Assembly (NCBI GenBank): GCA_028290465.1
Contig: JAQGJU010000009.1
Span: 1 to 62,400, forward strand
Direction of reading: 5' to 3'
DNA length: 62,400 bases
From: Xanthobacteraceae bacterium
Lineage (GTDB): Bacteria; Pseudomonadota; Alphaproteobacteria; Rhizobiales; Xanthobacteraceae
The translations under genes and the position numbers were made by a program. The first letter of the stretch is position 1. Each line of letters begins with the position of its first letter. This document shows, one piece after another, positions 1 through 7,992 of this stretch. Below the pieces are notes generated by a model that was given only the letters and a program-made list of their open reading frames with translations, was not told the origin of the DNA and did not search any database.

Positions 1-391
1 CGATCCTTGATAGAAAACGCTGGCGCGCCGTTTGCAGAGGCCGGCCGACACGTTCCTGGTCGAGGTGGCGGCCTAATCGGGACGGAACTCAATTCCGGTA
101 AATCTCAATTTGGCCAAGTATGTCGGATTGGCCTCCGTCATCGTTTATTTTTCGACAACGCGCTAAAGGTTAATTAGCGGGCGAATCTCTCATGAGATAT
201 TGTCCGGCTATCGCGACTTTTGTTTCCGGATTTTCACAATTCGAGTTTGATCGCGAAAAAATGATTCATTTTTTTACAGCTTGGGTTGAGTGTATCGGAC
301 ATGCAACCGCATTTGAAGTTTTGCGAATTGCATAACTAGCCGCGTAACTATATACGGCGGCAATTAGTTGATCTGTATTCATGGAGCCAAC
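1..391. other. AT-rich leader upstream of the H-NS-like gene; no gene seen
   Basis: No convincing coding region is visible. A reading frame closing at a TAA at 74-76 could be the tail of an upstream gene, but stops just before it prevent a firm call. The rest is unusually AT-rich for this genome. It holds a perfect inverted repeat of 9-base arms (AAAAAATGA at 256-264, TCATTTTTT at 266-274), and further A/T tracts lie near 340-370. I infer that this is the promoter and probably the autoregulatory region of the downstream nucleoid protein gene. Confidence 0.5.
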
Positions 392-766
392 ATGGCCAAA
401 GCTTCCAGCCTCACCTCGATGACCGTTGATGCACTGTTGAAGATGCGCGACGACATCGGTCGCGTATTGAGTCAGAAAGCCGAAGACCTGACGCGGCAGC
501 TCGCCGCGCTCGGTCGCGATACGTCCAGCAAGGGCAAGCGCGGCCCCAAGCCGGGCAGCAAATCGCTCAAGGGCAAGAAGGTAGCGCCGAAATACCGGGG
601 CCCGAATGGTGAATTGTGGGCCGGACGCGGTGCGCGTCCGATCTGGCTGCGCGAGGCGCTTCAGGGCGGTGCAAGCCTTGAGAGCTTCTCCATCGGCGGC
701 GGCGGCGCGCCGGCGAAAAAGAAAGCCAAAAAGGCCGGCCGCAAGAAGCGCGCCGCCAAGGCGTAA
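392..766 (+). CDS. H-NS/HvrA-family nucleoid-associated protein
   Basis: The 124-residue protein has an N-terminal helical oligomerisation segment (about residues 1-50), a basic linker rich in KGKRGPKPGSK, and the H-NS C-terminal DNA-binding motif around residues 68-90 (KYRGPNGELWAGRGARP), then a Lys/Ala-rich tail (KKKAKKAGRKKRAAKA). Family members bind curved AT-rich DNA and silence or tune gene expression. The alphaproteobacterial HvrA type is usually about 100-130 residues, which fits. I chose the ATG at 392 over an in-frame TTG at 368 because the family starts with MAK and the extra eight residues look foreign. A strong terminator follows directly. The lysine-rich tail is longer than in enterobacterial H-NS and resembles histone-like tails. 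Confidence 0.85.
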   Translation: MAKASSLTSMTVDALLKMRDDIGRVLSQKAEDLTRQLAALGRDTSSKGKRGPKPGSKSLKGKKVAPKYRGPNGELWAGRGARPIWLREALQGGASLESFSIGGGGAPAKKKAKKAGRKKRAAKA

Positions 767-803
767 TTCGAAAGCGGCGTAATTCGAAAACCGTTTCGGT
801 GAT

Positions 804-838
804 GAAAGCCCCGCCATCGCGCGGGGCTTTCGGTTTTT
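804..838 (+). terminator. Rho-independent terminator after the H-NS-like gene
   Basis: An 11-base perfect stem (GAAAGCCCCGC at 804-814, GCGGGGCTTTC at 821-831) with a 6-base loop is followed by GGTTTTT. It lies 38 bases beyond the stop codon. The sequence GTAATTCGAAA occurs twice just before it (from 764 and 779), a small local duplication spanning the stop codon. Confidence 0.85.
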
Positions 839-963
839 AGCAAGGCCGAATTGAAAATTAGTCTCGGAAGAGACTATCGAAAGGGTCTCTGCCTTTTTCT
901 TTTGCAGATCCGGAATGTTCGCGCGTGGCCGAACCGTCTATTCAACGAAACGCGTGCGTTAAT

Positions 964-1476
964 TCAAAGCGTGCCGGCGGCCTCACGTTGATACAGCACC
1001 AGGTCGAGGCTCGGCGCGGCCGCATTGCCGCCAATGGCGCTCAGCAGGCCATGAACCTGACCGCGGTGATGGGTCTGATGATTGAAGAAATGATCCAGCG
1101 CCGGCCACAGGTCCTGCTCGATCGTCCTCGGCTTGACGATGGTTAGGTAGCGTAGGCGGCCGGCTAAATCGGTCTCGCTCAGACCATCGATATATTGCGC
1201 GATGCGAACATCCTCAGCTTGCCGCGCCCCCCGCAATTCATCGCGATCCTCGAACAGAATGGCATCCAGCCGGTCCGGCACTTCGCCGCTGCCGGTGAAG
1301 CGCCGCATCCAGATCCGGTCCGCGAGCAGGAGATGGTTCAGCGTGCCGTGCACCGATTTGAAGAAGACGCCGCGGTCGGCCCGGTAGTTGGCGTCGGAGA
1401 GCGACGCGGCCGCCTCGTAGATCCGCGCATTGGCCCAGGCGTTGTAGGCGGCGAACATCTGATAGCGCGGTTTCAT
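964..1476 (-). CDS. DinB-family putative metal-dependent enzyme
   Basis: The 170-residue protein matches the DinB/DUF664 four-helix-bundle family, whose members include bacillithiol and mycothiol S-transferases and many of unknown function. The start has the typical hydrophobic W/Y-rich helix (MFAAYNAWANARIYEAA). Likely metal ligands are His48 (GTLNHLLLAD) and the pair His133 and His137 in FNHQTHHRGQ, which is the hallmark of the family. The substrate cannot be told. I take the ATG at 1476; a GTG further out would add ten non-conserved residues. It is transcribed divergently from the VOC gene at 1632, with about 155 bases between them. Confidence 0.8.
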   Translation of the reverse strand: MKPRYQMFAAYNAWANARIYEAAASLSDANYRADRGVFFKSVHGTLNHLLLADRIWMRRFTGSGEVPDRLDAILFEDRDELRGARQAEDVRIAQYIDGLSETDLAGRLRYLTIVKPRTIEQDLWPALDHFFNHQTHHRGQVHGLLSAIGGNAAAPSLDLVLYQREAAGTL

Positions 1477-1631
1477 CGGTGACCCCGGCAGGAGGGAAGG
1501 CGGCACGATATCGCAGCCGCCGCCAGGCCGTCACTGGCCGGAGATGAACCCGAGAAGCTATTGCGTAAAGTCCCACTATTTGATAATTTGGTCTAAATTG
1601 ACGGGATATGATCCCAAAGGGAGCGCCCTCC

Positions 1632-2471
1632 ATGCCGCCGACCGCCGTACACGCCGAGACCTTCCTGCACCACATCGAGCTGCAAAGCCCGAATCCGGGC
1701 GCGCTGGCTCGGTTCTACGGCGCCGCCATGGACATGCGGGTTGAAACGCTGGAGGGCGGCCGCCTGCTGTGCGTCGGCCCGTCGCGCCGCATGCTGTTCG
1801 CCGACGGACCGCAGCAGAAGATGGGCTTTGCGGCTTTCGCCTGCCGCGACCGGGACGGGCTCGATGATCTGCGCGCCCATGCGCAAGGCGCGGATGCCCC
1901 GATGGTGGCGTCGCCGTCGCCGCTGTTCGGTCCCGAAGCCTTCGCGGTGCGCGATCCGGACGGCAATATCGTCGTGTTCGGCCTCGCGCCCGAGAACGAC
2001 CCGCAGCCGAAGGGTATCACCGGACCGCTGCAGCACGTCACGCTCGGCACTTCGGACGTGACGGCGATCGAAAAATTTTACACGGAGAAGCTCGGCTTTC
2101 TGCTCTCGGATCGCGTGTTCAACGAGCAGGGCGACCTGACCACCTGCTTCATGCGCTCCAATCACGAGCATCACACGCTCGGCTGCTTCCGTTCGCCGAA
2201 AGTCGGCATCGACCATCACAGCTACGAGGCCGGCGAGTGGGATCGCATCCGCGACTGGTGCGATCACTTCGCAACAAAGGATATTCAGTTGATGTGGGGG
2301 CCGGGCCGTCACGGTCCCGGTAATAATCTGTTCATCTTCATTGCCGATCCGGACGGCAACTGGATCGAAGTCTCGGCCGAAATCGAGATCATGCGCGACC
2401 GTAAGGTCAAGCATTGGCCGCATGGCGAGCGCACGCTGAACCTTTGGGGCCGCGCGATCTTGCGAAGTTAG
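1632..2471 (+). CDS. Two-domain VOC protein, extradiol dioxygenase type
   Basis: The 279-residue protein has two vicinal-oxygen-chelate domains (about residues 8-120 and 130-250). The C-terminal domain carries the spacing of type I extradiol ring-cleaving dioxygenases: His135 (LQHVTLG), His195/196 (IDHHSYEAG) and Glu246 (NWIEVSAE), which would hold Fe(II) or Mn(II). The conserved WGPGRHGPGNN segment precedes the Glu ligand. The family includes 2,3-dihydroxybiphenyl and catechol 2,3-dioxygenases. The start at 1632 is preceded by AAAGGGAG; an ATG at 1608 would add eight residues. The IclR regulator and a phenolic-type monooxygenase downstream on the same strand support a role in aromatic breakdown; the exact substrate is unknown. 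Confidence 0.82.
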   Translation: MPPTAVHAETFLHHIELQSPNPGALARFYGAAMDMRVETLEGGRLLCVGPSRRMLFADGPQQKMGFAAFACRDRDGLDDLRAHAQGADAPMVASPSPLFGPEAFAVRDPDGNIVVFGLAPENDPQPKGITGPLQHVTLGTSDVTAIEKFYTEKLGFLLSDRVFNEQGDLTTCFMRSNHEHHTLGCFRSPKVGIDHHSYEAGEWDRIRDWCDHFATKDIQLMWGPGRHGPGNNLFIFIADPDGNWIEVSAEIEIMRDRKVKHWPHGERTLNLWGRAILRS

Positions 2472-2597
2472 TGCATGATCTTGCGCCGTTTTATACATGA
2501 GCATGACTGCTAAAAATGGATGCTGGATTTTCGAAAGGATCGTGCTCAAAACAATAGGGTAGATGTGAGCCCGTTCAGTCTAAGGCACGAGGACATC

Positions 2598-3410
2598 ATG
2601 GCCGGCCGCGGATCCATCGATCGTTTGTCGCAGGTGCTCGATCTGTTCGACGACGCGCAAGGCCTCGTCTCGGTCGACGCCATCGCGTCGGCGCTGTCGC
2701 TGACTCGCAGCACGACCTATCGCACCGTCCAGGGGCTGGTCGATATCGGCATGCTGGACCGCGTATCGGATGAGGGCTTCAGCCTCGGCCCGCGCATCAT
2801 GGAACTGTACCGGCATCTGCAACTCGGCAGTCCGCTGCTCAGCGCGGCCCGCCCGGTGATGATCGCGCTGGCGTCCGAGGCCGCCAAGGGCACGGCCGTG
2901 CTGTTGTGCCGGGCCTATCGCGATCAGGTGATGTGCATGCACCAGGAAATGACCTACGGCCCGCAAGAGCCGGTCAGCTATCAGGTCGGGCGGCCGATGC
3001 CGCTGTATAGCGGCGCGTCGTCGATCACGGTGCTGGCGGCGTTCGACCGCAAGCGGCTCAATCAGCTTTACGCGCGTGACCAAGCCGAGATCGGGCCGGC
3101 CGGTCTCGGCGCCACGGCCGACGAATTCATCGCCAAGCTAAAAGCGATCCGCAAGGTCGGCCATCATGTCAGCCGCGGCGAGGTCGATCGCGGCCGTATC
3201 GGCGTCGCGGCGCCGTTCGTCGAGCCGGGCCAGCGCATCATCGGCTCGGTCAGTCTGGTGCTGTCGCAGGATCAGGCCTCCGACCTCGACGTCAGCCGGG
3301 CTCGCGTGCAGGTCGTGGCGGGCGCGCATGACATCGCGGCGCGCCTCGCTTCCATGCGGGTGGCGCGCGCGCGTGACGAACTCCCGGCGCGGGTGCGTAA
3401 TGAGGCGTGA
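2598..3410 (+). CDS. IclR-family transcriptional regulator
   Basis: The 270-residue protein has an N-terminal winged helix-turn-helix (residues ~8-60, with SVDAIASALSLTRSTTYRTV as the DNA-recognition part) and a C-terminal GAF-like effector domain (SYQVGRPMPLYSGASS, then GVAAPFVEPGQRIIGSVSL). IclR proteins often control aromatic-acid catabolic genes beside them and bind the pathway substrate. I chose the ATG at 2598 because an ACGAGGA ribosome binding site precedes it; the longer frame from 2520 would add 26 unrelated residues. The last 11 bases overlap the start of the FAD monooxygenase gene, so the two are probably co-transcribed. A candidate operator lies before the ThDP enzyme gene (5205-5232). 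Confidence 0.87.
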   Translation: MAGRGSIDRLSQVLDLFDDAQGLVSVDAIASALSLTRSTTYRTVQGLVDIGMLDRVSDEGFSLGPRIMELYRHLQLGSPLLSAARPVMIALASEAAKGTAVLLCRAYRDQVMCMHQEMTYGPQEPVSYQVGRPMPLYSGASSITVLAAFDRKRLNQLYARDQAEIGPAGLGATADEFIAKLKAIRKVGHHVSRGEVDRGRIGVAAPFVEPGQRIIGSVSLVLSQDQASDLDVSRARVQVVAGAHDIAARLASMRVARARDELPARVRNEA

Positions 3411-5067
3411 GAATTGCGACGTCGTGATCGCCGGCGCCGGTCCGACCGGGCTGGTGCTGGCGCATCTCCTGGCGCGCCACGGCGTGTCGGTGATCCTGGC
3501 CGAGCAGAACGCGGCGACGGTCGGCGAGCCGCGCGCGGTCTCGATCGATGACGAGTCGTTGCGCACCTTGCAGCAGATCGGCCTTGCCGAAGAGGTGCTG
3601 AAGGATTGCGCGTCCGAATACGGCTCGGAATATCTCGGTCCCGACCGCCGTCCGTTCGCCGTGGTGCGACCGTCGCGTAGCGAATATGGTTGGCCGAAGC
3701 GCAATGCATTCCGCCAGCCGTTTCTGGAGCGCACGCTGGCGCAGGCCTTGATCGGCCGTGACCCATTGCATGGCAACGAGCACATCGCGTTGCGCTTTGG
3801 CACGCAATGCGTCGATCACGACGATCATGGCGGTGGCGTATCGGTCATACTGGAGGACGGGCAGGGCCGTTATCAGGTCGACTGCCATTATTTCGTCGGC
3901 GCCGATGGCGGCCGCAGCCGCGCCCGCAAGGCGATCGGCGCCACCATGGCTGGCTCCACCTTCGAGGAGCGTTGGCTGATCGTCGATATTCTCGACACCA
4001 AAGATCCATTCCGCGAGACGCGGGTGTTCTGCGACCCGGCGCGGCCCTGCGTATGTCTGCCCGGACCGGATCGCACCCGGCGCTATGAGATCCGTTTGCG
4101 GCCGGACGAGTCTACCGAGGCGATGGAGCAGGACACGGAAGCGCGCCGGCTGCTGGGCGAGTTCGGCGTCGATGCGAACGCGCCGATCGCGCGCGCCAAG
4201 GTCTATACGTTTCATGCGCGCATCGCCGACGTCTGGCGCAAGGGCCGCGTGTTCCTGGCCGGCGATGCCGCGCATCTGACGCCACCCTTCGCCGGGCAGG
4301 GCATGAACACCGGCGTGCGCGACGCCAGCAATCTCGCCTGGAAGCTGGCGGCGGTGATCGGCGGTCGGCTGGGCCCAAGCCTGCTCGACACCTATCAGGC
4401 CGAGCGGCGCGCCCACGCCTGGAGCATGATTCGGCTCGCCATCAATATGGGACGCGTAATGGCGCCGCACACCCGACTGGCCGGCCTCGCGATCCGCACG
4501 TTGTTTCATGTGGCGTCGGTGGTGCCGCCGGCCCGGCAATGGCTGGCGCAGATGCGGTTCAAGCCGAAGCCGCGCTTCACGGCCGGTTTCTTCACCACCC
4601 ACGGCGAGCTCTCGCGTCGCCTCGGCGGCACAATGTTTCCCCAGCCGATGGTCGAACATGATGGCGTGCAACGCCGGCTGGACGATGTGCTCGGCGATGG
4701 ATTTGCCGTGTTGAGCTACGGCGCCAATCCGGCGGCGCTGGCACGGCGGCTTGGCGACCTGCCGGCGCGGCTGGGTGCGCGGACGGTCGGTTGCCTGCCG
4801 CGCATTCTCGCGTTCGCGCCCACATCACCTGGATCGATGCAACTCGACCCGATGCTGCGCGACCACACCGGTGCCATCGGCGCGCTGCTCGGCGAGTCTG
4901 AGGCTATCATCGTGCTGCGGCCTGACCGCTATGTCATGGCGGCATTGCCGACCGGCGAAATCGAATCCGGCATTGCGACGTTGACGTCCGCCATCGATGC
5001 GACGTTCGATGGTACCAATACGGGCACTAAGCCGGGCGCCAATTCGACAGTACACTCATCAACTTAA
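3400..5067 (+). CDS. FAD-dependent aromatic monooxygenase (MhpA-like)
   Basis: The 555-residue protein is a group A flavoprotein hydroxylase. It shows the three FAD/NAD(P)H fingerprints: the Rossmann GxGxxG near residues 9-20 (VVIAGAGPTGLVLAHLL), the DG motif (FVGADGGRSRARKAIG) near residue 170, and the GD motif at residues 288-289 (GRVFLAGDAAHLTPPFAGQG). It resembles 3-(3-hydroxyphenyl)propionate and related phenol hydroxylases, which add an ortho hydroxyl to a phenolic ring with NAD(P)H and O2. Such a product would suit ring cleavage by an extradiol enzyme such as the VOC protein upstream. The ATG overlaps the end of the IclR gene, indicating translational coupling. The true substrate is not visible from sequence. 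Confidence 0.85.
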   Translation: MRRENCDVVIAGAGPTGLVLAHLLARHGVSVILAEQNAATVGEPRAVSIDDESLRTLQQIGLAEEVLKDCASEYGSEYLGPDRRPFAVVRPSRSEYGWPKRNAFRQPFLERTLAQALIGRDPLHGNEHIALRFGTQCVDHDDHGGGVSVILEDGQGRYQVDCHYFVGADGGRSRARKAIGATMAGSTFEERWLIVDILDTKDPFRETRVFCDPARPCVCLPGPDRTRRYEIRLRPDESTEAMEQDTEARRLLGEFGVDANAPIARAKVYTFHARIADVWRKGRVFLAGDAAHLTPPFAGQGMNTGVRDASNLAWKLAAVIGGRLGPSLLDTYQAERRAHAWSMIRLAINMGRVMAPHTRLAGLAIRTLFHVASVVPPARQWLAQMRFKPKPRFTAGFFTTHGELSRRLGGTMFPQPMVEHDGVQRRLDDVLGDGFAVLSYGANPAALARRLGDLPARLGARTVGCLPRILAFAPTSPGSMQLDPMLRDHTGAIGALLGESEAIIVLRPDRYVMAALPTGEIESGIATLTSAIDATFDGTNTGTKPGANSTVHSST

Positions 5068-5204
5068 CGCGACTCGGATTGCAGCATTCGGATGGAGTTG
5101 CGGCGGTGGTTTATTGTTGCGTCGCACATCCGAGAGGTTGCAAGTCATCCGATGTACGGCGCGATGGAATCCTGAATTGTTGGTGAGTTATTTTTCCGCG
5201 CCTA

Positions 5205-5232
5205 TTGTTTCAGAACGGTTCTGGTCTACACT
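5205..5232 (+). promoter_or_regulatory. Candidate promoter with palindromic operator in its spacer
   Basis: TTGTTT (5205-5210) and TACACT (5227-5232) are separated by 16 bases, a plausible sigma-70 pair. The perfect inverted repeat CAGAAC-G-GTTCTG (5211-5223) sits in the spacer, where a bound repressor would block RNA polymerase. It is about 70 bases before the ThDP enzyme start. The obvious candidate to bind here is the IclR protein encoded just upstream. This is inference from position and symmetry only. Confidence 0.4.
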
Positions 5233-5301
5233 CCGATGTAGGATTGTATGACAAACCGATGGCAACGGCGCCGTCGCGCAACAAAACCTGGGAGCGAAAC
5301 G

Positions 5302-7257
5302 ATGACGCCAAAAGATCCAGGACTCAAAATCGATCGGCGAAAATTTTTGGCCGGTGCCGCGGTGGCGGGTGCCGCCACCACCGTGATGCCGCACGCCGAA
5401 GCGGCGCCGTCGCAGCCCGCGGCTCGGCCGTCGGCGCTGCCGCCGAGCGCCAGAATGGTGGCGGCCGAAACCGGCACCCCGGAAATGCCGAAGAACAAGC
5501 AAGGCAAGCCGGGTTCGGACTTCATGGTCGACGTCATCAAGACGCTCGATATCAAATATCTGCCGTGCAACGCCGCATCGAGCTTCCGCGCACTGCATGA
5601 GTCGTTGATCGACTACGGCGGCGACAAGACACCCCAGTTCATGACCTGCTTGCATGAAGAGTCCGCCGTCGGCATGGCGCACGGCTACTTCAAGGCGTCC
5701 GGCAAGCCGCTGATGACGCTGGTGCACGGCACGGTCGGCCTGCAGCATGCCTCCATGGCGATCTACAACGCCTGGTGCGACCGGGTTCCAGTGATTGTGG
5801 TCGGCGGCAACGACCTCGATGCCGCGTATCGTCCGCCGGGCGTGCCGACCTTCCATTCGGCGCAGGACATCAATGCGCTGGTGCGCGACTTTACCAAGTG
5901 GGACGACACGCCGGTGTCGCCGCAGCATTTCGCACAGTCTTTCGTGCGCATGTACCGGACCGCGATGACGCCGCCCTATGGGCCGGTGATGATGTCGCTG
6001 GACGCCGGGCTGCAGCAGGAGCCGGTCCATGAGATGGGCGAGAAGCTGTACATTCCGCGCTACGTGCCGAATTCGGCGCCAGCCGGCGACATGGGCGCGG
6101 TGAAGGAAGCCGCGCGCATGCTGGCCAATGCCGAGCGCCCGGTGATCGTCGTCGATCGCGCCGCCCGTACGCAGAAGGGCGTCGACCTTCTGGTCGAACT
6201 CGCGGAATTGCTTCAGGCTCCGGTGGTCGATCAGCAAGGCCGCATGAACTTCCCGAAGACTCACTATCTCAACCGTCCAGCCAACGTGATCAGCACGGCC
6301 GATGTGATCATCGGTATGGAGTTGTCGGACTTCTGGGGTGTGGTGAACGGCTATGTCGACAACGGCGATCACGGCATCGGCTTCAACGAGTCCAAGATCA
6401 AGTCCGGCACCAAGCTGATCAGCATCAACTCGGTCGAGCTGATTACCAAGGCAAACTATCAGGACTTCCAGCGCTTCCAGGTGGTCGATGTGTCAATGCC
6501 GGCGGACGCCGAGGCGACGCTGCCGGCCCTGATCGAAGCCCTGAAAGTCGCTATTCCGAACGACCGCAAGGCGGCGATCGCCAAGCGCGGCGAAACCATT
6601 CGCAAAGCCTCTGCCGAGGGACGCGACAACGTCCGCAAGGCGGCGGCCATTGCCTGGGACGCCAGCCCGATCAGCACCGCGCGCCTGACGATGGAAATCT
6701 TCAACGCCATCAAGAATGAAGATTGGTCGCTGGTGGCGTCGGAAGGCAATGTCAGCAATTGGCCGAACCGCCTGTGGCCGATGGATAAGCATTACCAGTG
6801 GCTTGGCCGCTCCGGCGGCTACGGCGTCGGCTACGGCGCGCCGGCATCGGTCGGTGCCGCGCTCGCCAACCGCGATCTCGGACGCTTCTCGGTTTCGATT
6901 CAGTCGGACGGCGACCTGATGTACGCGCCGGGCGTGCTGTGGACGGCTGCGAAGTACAAGATCCCGCTGCTGGCCGTGATGCACAACAACCGCGGTTATC
7001 ACCAAGAGGTGATGCACATCCAGCGGCTGGCAAACTTCCGCGACCGCGTCGTCAATAAGGCCAGCGATCTGTCGCCGATCGGCACCGCCATCGAGGGGCC
7101 GGACATCGAATATCACAAACTGGCGGAATCGATGGGTTGGTGGGCGAAGGGGCCGATCAAGGATCCGGCGCAACTCGGTGCCGCGATCAAGGAAGCCGTT
7201 GCCGTGGTGAAGTCGGGCCAGCCGGCGCTGATCAATGTGTGGACCCAGCCGCGATGA
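5302..7257 (+). CDS. Tat-exported thiamine-diphosphate-dependent enzyme
   Basis: The 651-residue protein has a twin-arginine signal at the start (DRRKFLAGAAVAGAATTVM) followed by an Ala/Pro-rich linker, then the three-domain fold of the acetolactate synthase / pyruvate oxidase / benzoylformate decarboxylase family. Glu119 (LHEESAVGMAHGY) matches the glutamate that activates ThDP. The Mg-ThDP motif is SDGD at 535-538 with NN at 562-563, so the first Gly of the usual GDG is Ser. I took the ATG at 5302 because GGGAG lies nine bases upstream. Family members decarboxylate 2-oxo acids or carboligate. Tat export fits a cofactor loaded in the cytoplasm. It ends in ATGA overlap with the cytochrome gene region, so electrons may go to that cytochrome. 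The substrate is unknown. Confidence 0.83.
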   Translation: MTPKDPGLKIDRRKFLAGAAVAGAATTVMPHAEAAPSQPAARPSALPPSARMVAAETGTPEMPKNKQGKPGSDFMVDVIKTLDIKYLPCNAASSFRALHESLIDYGGDKTPQFMTCLHEESAVGMAHGYFKASGKPLMTLVHGTVGLQHASMAIYNAWCDRVPVIVVGGNDLDAAYRPPGVPTFHSAQDINALVRDFTKWDDTPVSPQHFAQSFVRMYRTAMTPPYGPVMMSLDAGLQQEPVHEMGEKLYIPRYVPNSAPAGDMGAVKEAARMLANAERPVIVVDRAARTQKGVDLLVELAELLQAPVVDQQGRMNFPKTHYLNRPANVISTADVIIGMELSDFWGVVNGYVDNGDHGIGFNESKIKSGTKLISINSVELITKANYQDFQRFQVVDVSMPADAEATLPALIEALKVAIPNDRKAAIAKRGETIRKASAEGRDNVRKAAAIAWDASPISTARLTMEIFNAIKNEDWSLVASEGNVSNWPNRLWPMDKHYQWLGRSGGYGVGYGAPASVGAALANRDLGRFSVSIQSDGDLMYAPGVLWTAAKYKIPLLAVMHNNRGYHQEVMHIQRLANFRDRVVNKASDLSPIGTAIEGPDIEYHKLAESMGWWAKGPIKDPAQLGAAIKEAVAVVKSGQPALINVWTQPR

Positions 7258-7268
7258 GGACTCCAATC

Positions 7269-7634
7269 ATGTCGTCCATGCGTGTTTATTTTTCGAGTGC
7301 TGTCGTTGCGGCAAGCCTGATTTTCGGTGCCGGAGCCGCGTTCGCGGCGTCGGCCGAGAAGGGCAAGGCGGCGTTCGTCAGCAATGGCTGTTGGCAGTGT
7401 CACGGCTTCGACGGGCAGGGCTCGGCCATCACCAGCAATGGCAAGGTTCTGGCGCCTGATCCGATGCCGTACGAAACCTTCGAGGCATTCGTTCGCGGCA
7501 CAAACCGGGCGATGCCGCCGTACCGCGAAGCCATCCTGTCGAAGGTCGACCTCGAAGATATCTACGCCTATCTTCAATCGATCCCGGCCGGGAAGAGCTT
7601 CAAGGACATTCCGATGCTCAGCCAGCACGAGTAA
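7269..7634 (+). CDS. Small periplasmic c-type cytochrome
   Basis: The 121-residue protein has a Sec signal peptide (MSSMRVYFSSAVVAASLIFGAGAAFA), one haem attachment site CWQCH, and a candidate axial methionine in NRAMPPY, typical of class I monohaem cytochromes c. It would carry electrons in the periplasm. GAGGA lies eight bases before the ATG at 7269; an ATG at 7254 overlapping the upstream stop is the alternative. The 11-base gap to the ThDP enzyme gene indicates one transcript, and both products are predicted to be exported to the periplasm. That pairing suggests the cytochrome accepts electrons from the ThDP enzyme or an associated dehydrogenase, but this is inference. Confidence 0.87.
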   Translation: MSSMRVYFSSAVVAASLIFGAGAAFAASAEKGKAAFVSNGCWQCHGFDGQGSAITSNGKVLAPDPMPYETFEAFVRGTNRAMPPYREAILSKVDLEDIYAYLQSIPAGKSFKDIPMLSQHE

Positions 7635-7658
7635 TCGTCTTTACCGGCTATAAAACGA

Positions 7659-7696
7659 CAAAGTCCCGGCCGCGCATTCGCGTGACCGGGACTTTG
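7659..7696. terminator. Shared terminator hairpin between convergent genes
   Basis: CAAAGTCCCGG (7659-7669) pairs perfectly with CCGGGACTTTG (7686-7696) around a 16-base GC-rich loop. It lies 25 bases after the cytochrome gene and 27 bases after the convergent small secreted protein gene. T tracts are weak on both sides, so termination efficiency is uncertain. Confidence 0.6.
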
Positions 7697-7722
7697 CACA
7701 TTCGTCGGACATCATCCGGCGA

Positions 7723-7992
7723 TTAGTAGCAAACCTTGATCCACTTCTTGACCGGGCCGTAGTCGGTGTCGACCCAGCGGGCCTGCCAGGAGCAGGGATT
7801 GTAGCTGGCATAGGCCGGCGCGTAGTGCGAGCGATAGCTGTAGCTCTTATAGTGATCATAGCTGTTGTAGCTGTTGTAGCTGTGATGGTTGTGGTGGCCG
7901 TAGTAGCCGCCGGCCGAAGCCGCGGTCGGAGCGAGCGCCGCGGCGCCCAGAGCGGCAGTAGCAGCGATAGCCAGAACGGTCTTGCGGAACAT
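7723..7992 (-). CDS. Small secreted His/Tyr/Ser-rich protein
   Basis: The 89-residue product has a clear Sec signal peptide (MFRKTVLAIAATAALGAAALAPTAASA). The mature part is about 60 residues, rich in His, Tyr, Ser and Asn (GGYYGHHNHHSYNSYNSYDHY), and ends in a segment with two cysteines (NPCSWQARW ... KKWIKVCY) that may form a disulfide. AGGAGA precedes the ATG at 7992. Similar short proteins are common in Rhizobiales and have no known function. The clustered histidines could bind metal. The SYN repeat is encoded by a short tandem repeat of AGCTGTTGT on the + strand, so its length may vary between strains. Confidence 0.72.
   Translation of the reverse strand: MFRKTVLAIAATAALGAAALAPTAASAGGYYGHHNHHSYNSYNSYDHYKSYSYRSHYAPAYASYNPCSWQARWVDTDYGPVKKWIKVCY

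Noticed and set aside
3292-4671. Long minus-strand frame opposite the FAD monooxygenase
   Set aside because: His/Arg-rich composition typical of antisense shadows in GC-rich DNA; the plus-strand gene has clear motifs.
7855-7885. Short tandem repeats that could suggest a CRISPR or VNTR
   Set aside because: Only about three units of nine bases inside a coding region, without spacers.
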